A stretch of 64,000 nt of DNA, taken from JANSYL01 sp965229695 (GTDB taxonomy: Bacteria; Pseudomonadota; Alphaproteobacteria; Rhodobacterales; Rhodobacteraceae). Position 1 is the first letter of the stretch. Every line of letters begins with the position of its first letter. The DNA lies in the NCBI GenBank assembly GCA_965229695.1, contig OZ245921.1, positions 310,001 through 374,000 of the forward strand. Direction: 5' to 3'. The notes beneath the pieces are model-generated. The model ran no database searches and was not told the origin of the DNA. It saw only the letters and a list, made by a program, of their open reading frames with translations. This document shows positions 7,666 to 16,262 of this stretch, in pieces. Position numbers and translations under genes: made by a program.

Positions 7666-9176
7666 TGGCCCTTCTTTCCGATTTCGACAGCTTCGCCCAA
7701 GGTTGGGAGGCGGGCAAAAACCAGTTGGTTTACGCCCGGCTGACCGCCGATTTGGACACGCCGGTTTCGGTGATGCTGAAACTGACCGATGCCGGCCAGG
7801 ACAGCTTCATCTTGGAATCGGTCACCGGGGGGGAAGTGCGGGGCCGCTACTCGATCATCGGCCTCAAACCCGATCTGGTTTGGGAATGCCAAGGCACTGA
7901 AAGCCGCATCAACCGCAACGCGCGCTTTGACCGCGACAACTTTGCCCCCTGCGACGTGCCGCCCTTGCAAGCGATCCGCGATCTGCTGGCGGAATCGGCC
8001 ATCGAGATGCCCGGTGATCTTCCCGCCGCGGCGGCGGGGCTCTTTGGCTATCTGGGCTATGACATGATCCGGCTGGTCGAACATCTGCCGGATATGAACC
8101 CCGATGTGCTTGGCCTGCCCGATGCGGTCCTGATGCGGCCCTCGGTCATCGCGGTTTTGGACGGGGTTAAGGGGGAGGTCACGATTGTGGCCCCGGCATG
8201 GGTCAGTTCGGGCCTTTCGGCGCGCGCGGCCTACGCCCAGGCGGCTGAGCGGGTTTCAGACGCGCTGCGCGATTTGGAACGCGCGCCCAATGCGGCCTCG
8301 CGCGTGATGGGTCAGCCTGGTCAATTGTCCGAACCGGTCTCGAACTTCGCCAAGGCCGATTACTTGGCCGCCGTCGAAACCGCCAAGGATTACATCCGCG
8401 CGGGCGATATCTTTCAGGTCGTCCCCTCGCAACGTTGGACCCAGGATTTCCCGGAACCGCCTTTTGCGCTTTACCGCGCGCTTAGGCGCACCAACCCCTC
8501 GCCCTTTATGTTCTTCTTCAATTTCGGGCCGTTCCAAGTGGTCGGCGCCAGCCCCGAAATTCTGGTGCGTGTCTTCGATGATGAGGTCACGATCCGCCCC
8601 ATCGCGGGCACCCGCCCCCGCGGCGCAACGCCCGAGGAGGACCGCGCGCTAGAGGCTGACCTTCTGGCCGATGAGAAAGAACTGGCCGAGCATCTGATGC
8701 TGCTCGATCTAGGTCGCAACGATACCGGTCGCGTCTCGAAAATCGGCACGGTGCATCCGACCGAAGAATTCATTGTCGAACGCTATAGCCATGTGATGCA
8801 TATCGTCTCGAATGTGGTGGGCGAACTTAGCGACGAACATGACGCGCTCTCCGCGCTCCTGGCCGGTCTGCCCGCAGGCACTGTGTCAGGCGCGCCAAAG
8901 GTCCGTGCGATGGAAATCATCGATGAGCTAGAGCCGGAAAAGCGCGGTGTTTATGGCGGCGGTGTCGGCTATTTCAGCGCCGGGGGCGATATGGATATGT
9001 GCATCGCCCTGCGCACAGCGGTTGTCAAAGACGGCAAGCTTTACAGCCAGGCAGGCGGCGGCGTTGTCTTTGACAGCGACCCCGAGGCGGAATTCCAGGA
9101 AACCGTGAACAAGGCCCGCGCCATCGCGCGGGCGGCGGCGGATGCGGCCTCTTTCACCGGTGACGGGAACGCCTGA
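7665..9176 (+). CDS. trpE: Anthranilate synthase component I
   Basis: A 503-residue chorismate-binding subunit that converts chorismate plus ammonia to anthranilate. The N-terminal domain has LLESV-like feedback-site sequence (FILESVTGGEVRGRYS); the C-terminal chorismate-binding domain has NPSPFMFFFNF, IAGTRPRG, HLMLLDLGRND and GTVSGAPKVRAMEI. It is unfused, unlike the TrpE-G fusions of rhizobia. The amidotransferase trpG lies 1.7 kb downstream, separated by an antisense gene. No leader peptide or attenuator is possible because the gene overlaps the one upstream. Confidence 0.97.
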   Translation: MALLSDFDSFAQGWEAGKNQLVYARLTADLDTPVSVMLKLTDAGQDSFILESVTGGEVRGRYSIIGLKPDLVWECQGTESRINRNARFDRDNFAPCDVPPLQAIRDLLAESAIEMPGDLPAAAAGLFGYLGYDMIRLVEHLPDMNPDVLGLPDAVLMRPSVIAVLDGVKGEVTIVAPAWVSSGLSARAAYAQAAERVSDALRDLERAPNAASRVMGQPGQLSEPVSNFAKADYLAAVETAKDYIRAGDIFQVVPSQRWTQDFPEPPFALYRALRRTNPSPFMFFFNFGPFQVVGASPEILVRVFDDEVTIRPIAGTRPRGATPEEDRALEADLLADEKELAEHLMLLDLGRNDTGRVSKIGTVHPTEEFIVERYSHVMHIVSNVVGELSDEHDALSALLAGLPAGTVSGAPKVRAMEIIDELEPEKRGVYGGGVGYFSAGGDMDMCIALRTAVVKDGKLYSQAGGGVVFDSDPEAEFQETVNKARAIARAAADAASFTGDGNA

Positions 9177-9178
9177 GC

Positions 9179-10753
9179 CTAGCCGCCTTCCGCGTTGCGC
9201 AACAGAACCGCTGACAAAGGGGCCAGCGTGACCGCGCCCGTGCGTCCGCCCAGCGCCCAGGAAAACAGCGCTGTCACCGTATCGGGCCGCGTGCGCCCAG
9301 CGACAATCACCGTGCCGTTTTCGCCCGCCGCAAACCCGGCGCGCGACAGGAAGCGCGTGATCACCGTGGCGCGCTGATCTTCGTCATCCAACATCCGGAA
9401 CAGCGTGCCCGCTGGCACATCGGCCCGGCGCGCGGTCTGTTCCGCCGCATTCAACCCGCGTGGAAAGGCCACCAGCCCATGGCCTGTGGTGGCCAAAACA
9501 TCGACCGTCGCATCCAGGATCGGTCGATCGGCTTGAATACGACCCTCTGCCGTATCCATCACGGCCACCGCCTCGGATAGGATTTGCGTCGCCCCTTCTA
9601 TCGCTTGCGCCACATCGCTTTCGGTTGCGCCCTCGGGGAAGACATCGCCCCAAATCACCACTTCGAACCCGGCATCACGATAGGCCTGCGCGCGTTCAGC
9701 GGCCCCATCGCTCAGCGGATCAACGGCAAAGGCGACCGGGAATGTGAACCGGGTCAGCGTGTCCAGGGTGAGTGGGCTTTCAGGATCATCGATCAGAACC
9801 ACCGCCATCAATGCCTGATCCGACGGCACATCGAAGGCGACCGCGTAATCGCGCAGGGCATTCGGCGGGGCATCAGCCTCGGCAGCCTCGGTAGCCTCGG
9901 CGGCGGGGTCTTCTGCCGCCGCGCCGTCACCGACATCCGCGGCCGCATCAGCGGTTGCCTCGGGCTCGACCGGCGCGGTGATCTGCGGCAGGCGCGGCGC
10001 GGCGGGCTCTGTGGTTTCCACGGCGGCCAGTTCGACGGGGGCTTCCTCGGCGGGTTCCGCTTCGATCTGGGGCAAGGCTGCGGGGGTGGTCGCAACGGCG
10101 CTTGGAGCATCAGCCTCAGGCACCGATAGCGGCGCGGGCGCGGCGGGTGTCGGCGCGGTGCCATCCCCGGCCTCGGTGATCTGGGGCAGGGTCAACCCGC
10201 CGGTATCCCCCGGCTCCGGTGCGGTCGGGTTCGCGGAAATCGACGGCAGCGGCGCCGGCGCGCTATCGGGGCTGGGCGGTGTGGTTTGGCTTTCGGCCAC
10301 CGGTTCTGCCACGCCACCGCTGGCGCGATCTACCGGTGCGTCACCTTCGGGCAATGTCGCGGGGGCCTCGGGCGGGGGGCGGTTGAATTCAGACCCAGCG
10401 GGCAAAGCCAGATCATCGGTGATGGCGGTTTCGCCCCCGCTACGCGGGTTCGGGGCCAGCGCCGCGTCATCACCAGCGGCCTCTGGCGCCTCAGCCTCCT
10501 CGGCGGGCGCTTCCGCTCCGCCGTCGCTCAGATCACCCTCAATCTCCGGCTCGGCAGCAGGTTCTTCAACCGATGCGTCGGTCAAATCCGCCTCAGCCTC
10601 AGCCTCGATCGCCTCAAGCAGGGATGATGTCTGGACCTGGGGCGCTTGCCCGCCATCGCGCGGCGGCAAAGGCATGCTGAGCGAGACCGCAGCCAGCGCC
10701 ACAGCCGAAACCACCAGGCCCCAAAACATCCCTATGATCAGTCCGCCGCCCAT
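9179..10753 (-). CDS. Divergent polysaccharide deacetylase family protein (YibQ-like)
   Basis: A 524-residue protein with an N-terminal membrane anchor (GLIIGMFWGLVVSAVALAAVSL), a long Ala/Glu/Pro-rich disordered region (about 30-300), and a C-terminal divergent polysaccharide deacetylase domain (DYAVAFDVPSDQALMAVVLIDDPES, then FPVAFAVDPLSDGAAERAQAYRDAGFEVVIWGDVFP). In this family the metal-binding residues of true NodB deacetylases are partly lost, and the function is thought to involve the cell envelope. It is transcribed against the trp genes, ending 2 bases from the trpE stop and starting 156 bases from trpG. It is longer than typical because of the low-complexity region. Confidence 0.75.
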   Translation of the reverse strand: MGGGLIIGMFWGLVVSAVALAAVSLSMPLPPRDGGQAPQVQTSSLLEAIEAEAEADLTDASVEEPAAEPEIEGDLSDGGAEAPAEEAEAPEAAGDDAALAPNPRSGGETAITDDLALPAGSEFNRPPPEAPATLPEGDAPVDRASGGVAEPVAESQTTPPSPDSAPAPLPSISANPTAPEPGDTGGLTLPQITEAGDGTAPTPAAPAPLSVPEADAPSAVATTPAALPQIEAEPAEEAPVELAAVETTEPAAPRLPQITAPVEPEATADAAADVGDGAAAEDPAAEATEAAEADAPPNALRDYAVAFDVPSDQALMAVVLIDDPESPLTLDTLTRFTFPVAFAVDPLSDGAAERAQAYRDAGFEVVIWGDVFPEGATESDVAQAIEGATQILSEAVAVMDTAEGRIQADRPILDATVDVLATTGHGLVAFPRGLNAAEQTARRADVPAGTLFRMLDDEDQRATVITRFLSRAGFAAGENGTVIVAGRTRPDTVTALFSWALGGRTGAVTLAPLSAVLLRNAEGG

Positions 10754-10909
10754 ATCTGCCCTCGATTTGCCCGTTTGGATCGGTCTTTGCCGAAATGGCC
10801 ACGGTCGCGAAACACAAGCGGCAATCGCTTGACCCCCCGCCGAGGCTTTGAAACATGTATACCCCAGGCGCGCGGCGCCTTCACCACTTTTTCACCGAGG
10901 CGCCCGGCC

Positions 10910-11497
10910 ATGCTGCTCCTGATCGATAATTACGACAGTTTCACCTACAATCTTGTCCACTATTTGGGCGAGTTGGGGGCTGAAACCAAAGTTGTCCGCA
11001 ACGATGCCATCACTGTGCAGGACGCTTTGGCCATGGCGCCTGAGGCGATTGTGCTCAGCCCCGGCCCCGGCACGCCACAGCAATCGGGCATCTGCCTGGC
11101 CCTAACGCGCGCCGCGGCTGGCGCAGGCGTGCCGCTATTTGGCGTTTGCCTTGGGCATCAAACCATTGGCGAGGCCTTTGGCGGCGATGTCACCCGGCAT
11201 CAGGAAATCGTGCATGGCAAATTGGGGGAGATTCACCACAAAGGTGCGGGCGTATTTGCGGGCCTGCCCTCCCCCCTCAAAGCCACACGCTATCATTCGT
11301 TGATCGTGGATCGCAGCACGCTGTCGCCCGAATTGGAGGTGACGGCCGAACTATCCGACGGCACCATCATGGGCCTGCGCCACCGCGAGTTGCCGATCGA
11401 AGGCGTGCAATTTCACCCAGAAAGCATCCGCTCCGAACATGGGCATCAGATGCTGAAAACCTTCCTCACCGCCGCCAAAGGAGCCGTGCCAGCATGA
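10910..11497 (+). CDS. trpG: Anthranilate synthase component II (glutamine amidotransferase)
   Basis: A 195-residue class I glutamine amidotransferase that supplies ammonia to TrpE. Seen: IDNYDSFTYNLVHYL, SPGPGTP, the nucleophile Cys in FGVCLGHQTIGE, and the His/Glu pair in GVQFHPESI. It overlaps trpD by the ATGA junction, so both are one translational unit. The start at 10910 gives the standard MLLLIDNYDSFT N-terminus. Confidence 0.96.
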   Translation: MLLLIDNYDSFTYNLVHYLGELGAETKVVRNDAITVQDALAMAPEAIVLSPGPGTPQQSGICLALTRAAAGAGVPLFGVCLGHQTIGEAFGGDVTRHQEIVHGKLGEIHHKGAGVFAGLPSPLKATRYHSLIVDRSTLSPELEVTAELSDGTIMGLRHRELPIEGVQFHPESIRSEHGHQMLKTFLTAAKGAVPA

Positions 11498-12513
11498 GCG
11501 ATGCGATGAAACCCCTGATCTTTGCGGCCTCCGAAGGGGCGCTGAGCCGGACGCAAGCCGATCAGGCGTTTGAAATCCTGTTCGAAGGTGCGGCCACGCC
11601 CGCGCAGATCGGCGGGCTTTTGATGGCGATGCGCACGCGGGGCGAATCCGTCGCCGAATACGCCGCCGCCGCCGCCGTGATGCGGGCCAAATGCGTGAAG
11701 GTCACAGCACCAGACCGCGCAATCGATATCGTGGGCACCGGCGGCGATGGGATGGGCACGCTGAATATCTCGACCGCCACGGCCTTTGTGGTCGCAGGCG
11801 CAGGCGTGCCTGTCGCCAAACACGGAAACCGCAACCTCAGCTCAAAATCCGGCGCGGCAGATGCGCTGGGCCAGATGGGTGTGAATGTCATGGTCGGGCC
11901 AGAGGTGGTGGAACAAGCCCTGGCCGAGGCCGGGATTGGTTTCATGATGGCCCCAATGCACCACCCGGCGATCAAACATGTGATGCCAGTGCGCCAAGAA
12001 CTGGGCACCAAGACCATCTTCAACATCCTTGGGCCGCTCACGAACCCCGCGGGCGTCAAGCGGCAGCTAACCGGGGCCTTTGCCCCCGATCTGATCTTTC
12101 CCATGGCCGAAACGCTGAAAGAACTGGGCAGCGAGGCCGCCTGGCTGGTCCATGGCAGCGACGGCACGGATGAGATTTCCATCGTTGGAACCACGGCGGT
12201 GGCCGCGCTGAAAGATGGGGCCATCCGCTCGCTGGAAATCCACCCCGAAGATGCGGGCCTGCCCGCGCATCCCCTGAAAGACATCCTGGGCGGCACGCCC
12301 GAGGAAAACGGGGTCGCCTTCCGCGCGCTTTTGGATGGGGCAAAAGGGGCCTATCGCGATGCGGTCCTGTTGAACGCTGCCGCCGCCCTGGTCGTGGCCG
12401 ATCGCGCCGCTGATCTGCGCGATGGGGTCGAAATGGCCACCGTCAGCATCGATAGTGGCGCCGCCAAACGCGCGGTCGAAACCTTGGCCAAGGTAACCTC
12501 CGCCGCTGCCTAA
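11494..12513 (+). CDS. trpD: Anthranilate phosphoribosyltransferase
   Basis: A 339-residue enzyme joining anthranilate to PRPP. The PRPP/Mg site is seen as DIVGTGGDGMGTLNIST, and the anthranilate site as KHGNRNLSSKSGAAD; NILGPLTNPA is also typical. GGAG lies about 10 bases before the ATG, which overlaps the trpG stop. The trp order trpG-trpD, then trpC after one unrelated gene, and then moaC-moeA-lexA, is usual in Rhodobacterales. Confidence 0.97.
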   Translation: MSDAMKPLIFAASEGALSRTQADQAFEILFEGAATPAQIGGLLMAMRTRGESVAEYAAAAAVMRAKCVKVTAPDRAIDIVGTGGDGMGTLNISTATAFVVAGAGVPVAKHGNRNLSSKSGAADALGQMGVNVMVGPEVVEQALAEAGIGFMMAPMHHPAIKHVMPVRQELGTKTIFNILGPLTNPAGVKRQLTGAFAPDLIFPMAETLKELGSEAAWLVHGSDGTDEISIVGTTAVAALKDGAIRSLEIHPEDAGLPAHPLKDILGGTPEENGVAFRALLDGAKGAYRDAVLLNAAAALVVADRAADLRDGVEMATVSIDSGAAKRAVETLAKVTSAAA

Positions 12514-12567
12514 GCCCGCGCACCTTTGGGCGTGGCAAAAGGGACTCAGCTTTTGAGCTTGGGGTTT

Positions 12568-12587
12568 TGCCCCCCTGACAGGGGGCA
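12568..12587 (+). terminator. Hairpin after trpD
   Basis: A 7-bp perfect stem (TGCCCCC/GGGGGCA, loop of 6) lies 55 bases after trpD, preceded by a small CTCA/TGAG stem. No T-run, so intrinsic termination is uncertain. Confidence 0.4.
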
Positions 12588-12664
12588 GGCCGCCTGACAT
12601 TCTGGGCAAAAGCGCACTGGTCGGAACAGGCCGGGCGTTGGGGCAGACAGGTCAGGATCCGAAC

Positions 12665-13435
12665 ATGGATTGGACGCGGATGAGCGAAGCACAATTGCGT
12701 GCCAGCATTCCAGTATTCATCAATTCTTACGAACAGCTTACCTATTTGCGTGACACGGTGGATTGGTTCCATCTGCACGGGTTCCAATGCCTCTATGTTG
12801 TTGAACAAGGCTCCACCTACGCGCCCTTGCAAGCCTATCTGAAATCCGCTGACCTGCGCAGCCGCGCTATGGTCATGCCTTTGCACCGCCATATCGGACC
12901 GCGTCGTGCCGTGCGCTATTGCGCGCAGCTAAACGGGTTTGGCACCCCGATGATCTTCACCGATCCCGACCTAGCCTTGCCCTCGCCACCCGATCTTTAT
13001 TTCGCGCGCCGGATGATCGAACTGGGGCGCAAATACGATGTCGTCAAAGTGGGGCTGGCCTTGGATGTGTTTGATGAAACACGGGTCAATCAGGACATGG
13101 TGCTAGACCACAAAGACACGGTTTTCAGCGCCTATAGCCGGTTCTTTGACACGCCATTGGAACGCAATGTCTATCAGGCCGGGGTTGATACGACCTTCTT
13201 TATGTATGTGCCGCGCAAAAGCCCCCGGCCAAGAGACATCCTGCAATCGCAGCCGCGCATCCCGGCGGTGCGGATCGGCGGATCGGGGTTTTTGGCCGAT
13301 CATCGCCCCTGGCTGTTCGATCATGGCATGCCACCCGAGGAAGAGGCGCATTATGCCAAGGTCGCCGGTTTTGCCTCGACCCTTTACGGGCGCGGCGCCA
13401 AGGCTGAAGAACGCGCGCGGGCGCAGGCGGGTTAA
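12665..13435 (+). CDS. Glycosyltransferase-like protein (GT-A type)
   Basis: A 256-residue soluble protein that looks like a GT-A nucleotide-sugar transferase. The N-terminus has IPVFINSYEQLTYLRDTVDW, the middle has a DxD-like motif in MIFTDPDLALP, and residues 105-120 resemble acceptor-side segments. No membrane segment. The donor and acceptor cannot be named. The ATG at 12665 is chosen because AGGA lies 8 bases upstream. It sits between trpD and trpC and has no evident tie to tryptophan synthesis; A+T content is slightly above that of its neighbours. Confidence 0.6.
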   Translation: MDWTRMSEAQLRASIPVFINSYEQLTYLRDTVDWFHLHGFQCLYVVEQGSTYAPLQAYLKSADLRSRAMVMPLHRHIGPRRAVRYCAQLNGFGTPMIFTDPDLALPSPPDLYFARRMIELGRKYDVVKVGLALDVFDETRVNQDMVLDHKDTVFSAYSRFFDTPLERNVYQAGVDTTFFMYVPRKSPRPRDILQSQPRIPAVRIGGSGFLADHRPWLFDHGMPPEEEAHYAKVAGFASTLYGRGAKAEERARAQAG

Positions 13436-13475
13436 CCCCCTCGACACCATGCAACGGCCCTTCTAAGACAAGGGC

Positions 13476-14282
13476 ATGAGCACCATTCTCGATAAGATCA
13501 AAGCCTATAAGCTTGAAGAAGTCGCCGCCGCGAAAACCGAACGGTCGCGCGCTGATGTGGAAAGCGCCGCCCGTGCCGCGCCGCGGGTGCGCCCCTTTGG
13601 CGCCGCCCTGCGCGATGCGGAAGCGCGCGGCTATGGGCTGATTGCCGAGATCAAAAAGGCCAGCCCCTCCAAAGGGTTGATCCGCGCCGATTTCGACCCG
13701 CCCGAGCTGGCGCGCGCCTATGAAGCCGGGGGCGCGACCTGCTTGAGCGTGCTTACCGATACGCCCTCCTTCCAAGGCGCGCCGGAATACCTGTCGCGCG
13801 CGCGGGCGGCGACCGCCCTGCCCTGCCTACGCAAGGATTTCATGTATGACACCTATCAGGTGGCCGAAGCGCGCGCCTGGGAGGCCGATTGCATTCTGAT
13901 CATCATGGCCAGTGTGGATGACGGCCAAGCTGCCGAGTTGGAGGATGCCGCCTCTCACTGGGGTATGGATGCGCTGATCGAGGTGCATAACGGGGCCGAA
14001 TTGGAGCGCGCCCTGGCACTCAAGAGCCCGCTTTTGGGGATCAACAACCGCGATCTAAACACATTTGCCACCTCGCTTGAGACCACCAAAGACCTTGCCA
14101 AACGCGTGCCAGAGGATCGCATGGTGATCTCGGAATCCGGTCTGTTCACGCCCGAGGATTTGGCCGAGATGGCCCAGCATGGCGCACGCAGTTTTTTGAT
14201 CGGCGAAAGCCTGATGCGGCAAAGCGATGTGACCGCCGCGACCCAAGCGCTTTTGTCAAACCCAATCCCGGTTGGGGCCTAA
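13476..14282 (+). CDS. trpC: Indole-3-glycerol phosphate synthase
   Basis: A 268-residue TIM-barrel enzyme closing the indole ring from CdRP. Motifs: LIAEIKKASPSKGLIRADFDP with the catalytic Lys, LRKDFMYDTYQ, LGINNRDLNTF and VISESGLFTPEDL. It is monofunctional, without a TrpF domain. Three bases separate its stop from moaC, so the two are one transcript. Confidence 0.97.
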   Translation: MSTILDKIKAYKLEEVAAAKTERSRADVESAARAAPRVRPFGAALRDAEARGYGLIAEIKKASPSKGLIRADFDPPELARAYEAGGATCLSVLTDTPSFQGAPEYLSRARAATALPCLRKDFMYDTYQVAEARAWEADCILIIMASVDDGQAAELEDAASHWGMDALIEVHNGAELERALALKSPLLGINNRDLNTFATSLETTKDLAKRVPEDRMVISESGLFTPEDLAEMAQHGARSFLIGESLMRQSDVTAATQALLSNPIPVGA

Positions 14283-14285
14283 GCG

Positions 14286-14765
14286 ATGCCCAAGCTTTCC
14301 CATTTCGACGAGGCGGGACAGGCACATATGGTTGATGTCTCGGCGAAAGAGGTCACCGACCGGATCGCCGTGGCCGAAGGCTGGATCAAGATGCAGCCAG
14401 AAACCTTGGCCTTGGTGACCGAGGGCACAGCGAAAAAGGGTGATGTGTTGGGCGTCGCGCGCTTGGCCGGGATCATGGGGGCGAAGAAAACCGCCGATCT
14501 GATCCCGCTTTGTCATCCTCTGCCCGTAACCAAGGTGACAGTGGATTTAGAAGCCGATGCCGACCTGCCCGGTGTGCGCATCATAGCAACGGTCAAGACC
14601 ACCGGGCAAACCGGAGTGGAGATGGAAGCGCTGAGCGCTGTGTCAGTGGCCGCGCTGACGGTCTATGACATGGTGAAAGCCGCGGAAAAGGGGATGGAGA
14701 TTGGCGGCATCCGCCTGGTGTCGAAATCCGGCGGCGCGTCAGGGGAATGGGAGGCACCGCGGTGA
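14286..14765 (+). CDS. moaC: Cyclic pyranopterin monophosphate synthase
   Basis: A 159-residue enzyme of molybdenum cofactor synthesis that makes cPMP from the MoaA product. The family signatures MVDVSAKEVTDRIAVAEG, LIPLCHPLPVTK with the active-site region, and TGVEMEALSAVSVAALTVYDM are all present. It follows trpC by 3 bases and precedes moeA by about 200 bases of repeat-rich DNA. Confidence 0.97.
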   Translation: MPKLSHFDEAGQAHMVDVSAKEVTDRIAVAEGWIKMQPETLALVTEGTAKKGDVLGVARLAGIMGAKKTADLIPLCHPLPVTKVTVDLEADADLPGVRIIATVKTTGQTGVEMEALSAVSVAALTVYDMVKAAEKGMEIGGIRLVSKSGGASGEWEAPR

Positions 14766-14800
14766 GCCAGGGATTGCGCTGCCTGCGGCATCGCCGGGGC

Positions 14801-14823
14801 GCATTTTCCGAAACGGAAAATGG
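14801..14823. repeat. Palindromic intergenic repeat CATTTTCCG-N3-CGGAAAATG, copy 1
   Basis: A perfect 9-bp inverted repeat with a 3-base loop in the moaC-moeA gap. The same palindrome, with 10-bp arms, occurs at 19886-19908 upstream of nth. It could form a hairpin in RNA of either strand. Confidence 0.65.
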
Positions 14824-14885
14824 GCGCTTGGGGGGAAGTCAGGGCACACCGATCTTCGGGCGCGCACTTGGCGGGCCGATTGCAG

Positions 14886-14918
14886 CCTCCGGCGGCCATA
14901 TTTTGGGGATAAAGATGG
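14886..14918 (+). repeat. Intergenic repeat, CCATATTT...GGGATAAAG type, copy b
   Basis: Carries CCTCCGGCGGCCATATTT then TGGGGATAAAGATG, nearly the same as the copy at 4445-4480 and related to those at 23871 and 41121. Lies about 50 bases before the moeA start. Confidence 0.65.
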
Positions 14919-14967
14919 GGGGCTTGGGGCCCACAATCCTTGGGGGGGACGACCCTTGGTGGGGACG

Positions 14968-16167
14968 ATGATTTCCGTTGAGGAGGCGCTGGCGGCCTGT
15001 TTGGCTTTGACCCGGATACTGGAGCGCGAAACCGTGCCACTGGCCGAGGCCGCGGGGCGGGTTTTAGCCGAGCCGATCTTTGCCACACGGGATCAGCCGC
15101 CCTTTGAAGGCTCGGCCATGGATGGCTATGCAGTACGCGATGCCGATGTAGCGCCGGGCGCGGTGCTGCAGGTGATTGGGGAAGCGCCTGCCGGTCGGGC
15201 CTGGGCGGGAGCTGTGGCGCCCAGGCAAGCTTTGCGGATTTTCACCGGTGCGCCCATCCCCGAGGGTGCAGATCGGGTGGTGATCCAGGAGGATGTGACC
15301 CGCGATGGTGATCAGATCACCTTGGGTGAGCGGCTGGATCAGGGTCGGCATATCCGCCCCGCGGGCGGCGATTTCCGCGCCGGACAACGCATGGAGGCCC
15401 CGCGCCGCCTGGCCCCGGCGGATTTGGCGCTGGCAGCCTCCATGAACGCGGCGGAATTGACGGTGACGCGCCGCCCGGTGGTGGCGTTGATCGCCACGGG
15501 GGATGAGTTGGTCAGCCCCGGCGAAAGCCCGCGCGCGGATCAGATCATCGCGTCGAACACCTATGGGCTGAAAGCGCTGATCGAGGCCGAAGGGGGCCAG
15601 GCGCGGCTGCTGCCGATTGCGCGAGACACCAAAGCCAGTTTGGAGCAGGTTTTTGATCTGGCCGAGGGCGCGGATTTGATTGTCACCGTTGGCGGCGCCT
15701 CGGTCGGTGATCATGATCTGGTCGGCGCGGTCGCTGCTGATCGTGGCTTGGAACGCGCTTTTTACAAGGTGGCGATGCGGCCCGGAAAACCCTTGATGGC
15801 CGGGCGTTTGGGCGGTGCGGTGCTGCTTGGCCTGCCGGGCAATCCGGTTTCTGCCATGGTCTGCGGCCATGTGTTTTTGGTGCCGATGCTGCGGGCGTTT
15901 TTGGGCCTTCCGACCGGTGAACGCCGCCGTCTAAGCGCGCGGCTTGGTGTCGATCTGCCCGCCAACGGCCCGCGCGAGCATTACATGCGGGCCGATGTCA
16001 TGCCCGGCAATGATCTGCCCGACATCACGCCCTTTTCCAGCCAAGACAGTTCGCTTCTCTCGGTGCTGTCCCAGGCCAATGCGCTGATGGTGCGCCCGCC
16101 TTCGGACCCGGCGCGCGGGGCGGGTGAGATTGTCACCTACCTGCCGCTCAGCCGTGAACCCCTTTGA
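14968..16167 (+). CDS. moeA: Molybdopterin molybdenumtransferase
   Basis: A 399-residue enzyme that inserts molybdate into adenylated molybdopterin. Seen: SVEEALAACLALTRILERETVPL, PPFEGSAMDGYAVRDADV, IFTGAPIPEGADRVVIQED, the MoCF-binding loop TVGGASVGDHDL, MRPGKPLMAGRL and GLPGNPVSAMVCG. The start at 14968 excludes an in-frame extension that runs through repeats. It ends 18 bases before the lexA promoter region. Confidence 0.96.
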   Translation: MISVEEALAACLALTRILERETVPLAEAAGRVLAEPIFATRDQPPFEGSAMDGYAVRDADVAPGAVLQVIGEAPAGRAWAGAVAPRQALRIFTGAPIPEGADRVVIQEDVTRDGDQITLGERLDQGRHIRPAGGDFRAGQRMEAPRRLAPADLALAASMNAAELTVTRRPVVALIATGDELVSPGESPRADQIIASNTYGLKALIEAEGGQARLLPIARDTKASLEQVFDLAEGADLIVTVGGASVGDHDLVGAVAADRGLERAFYKVAMRPGKPLMAGRLGGAVLLGLPGNPVSAMVCGHVFLVPMLRAFLGLPTGERRRLSARLGVDLPANGPREHYMRADVMPGNDLPDITPFSSQDSSLLSVLSQANALMVRPPSDPARGAGEIVTYLPLSREPL

Positions 16168-16171
16168 TTTA

Positions 16172-16211
16172 TTGACACATATCGGGAACGTGTGTAGAAC
16201 ATATCCTGAAC
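16172..16211 (+). promoter_or_regulatory. lexA promoter with triple SOS box
   Basis: TTGACA at 16172-16177, a 17-base spacer and TAGAAC at 16195-16200 form a good sigma-70-type promoter. Three GAAC tetramers at 16186, 16197 and 16208 are spaced exactly 11 bases apart, giving two overlapping GAAC-N7-GAAC LexA sites of the alphaproteobacterial type. They cover the spacer, the -10 box and the likely start point, so LexA should repress its own gene. Confidence 0.85.
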
Positions 16212-16262
16212 GCGGGAAAACCGTTTGCGGGGAAATCCCCCCGAGCAGGAGGATGTCGAGCC

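Noticed and set aside
10754..10909. A trp attenuator or leader peptide before trpG
   Set aside because: No short frame with consecutive Trp codons and no terminator/antiterminator pair could be found in this gap; a possible TATACC -10 box was too poorly matched at -35 to list.
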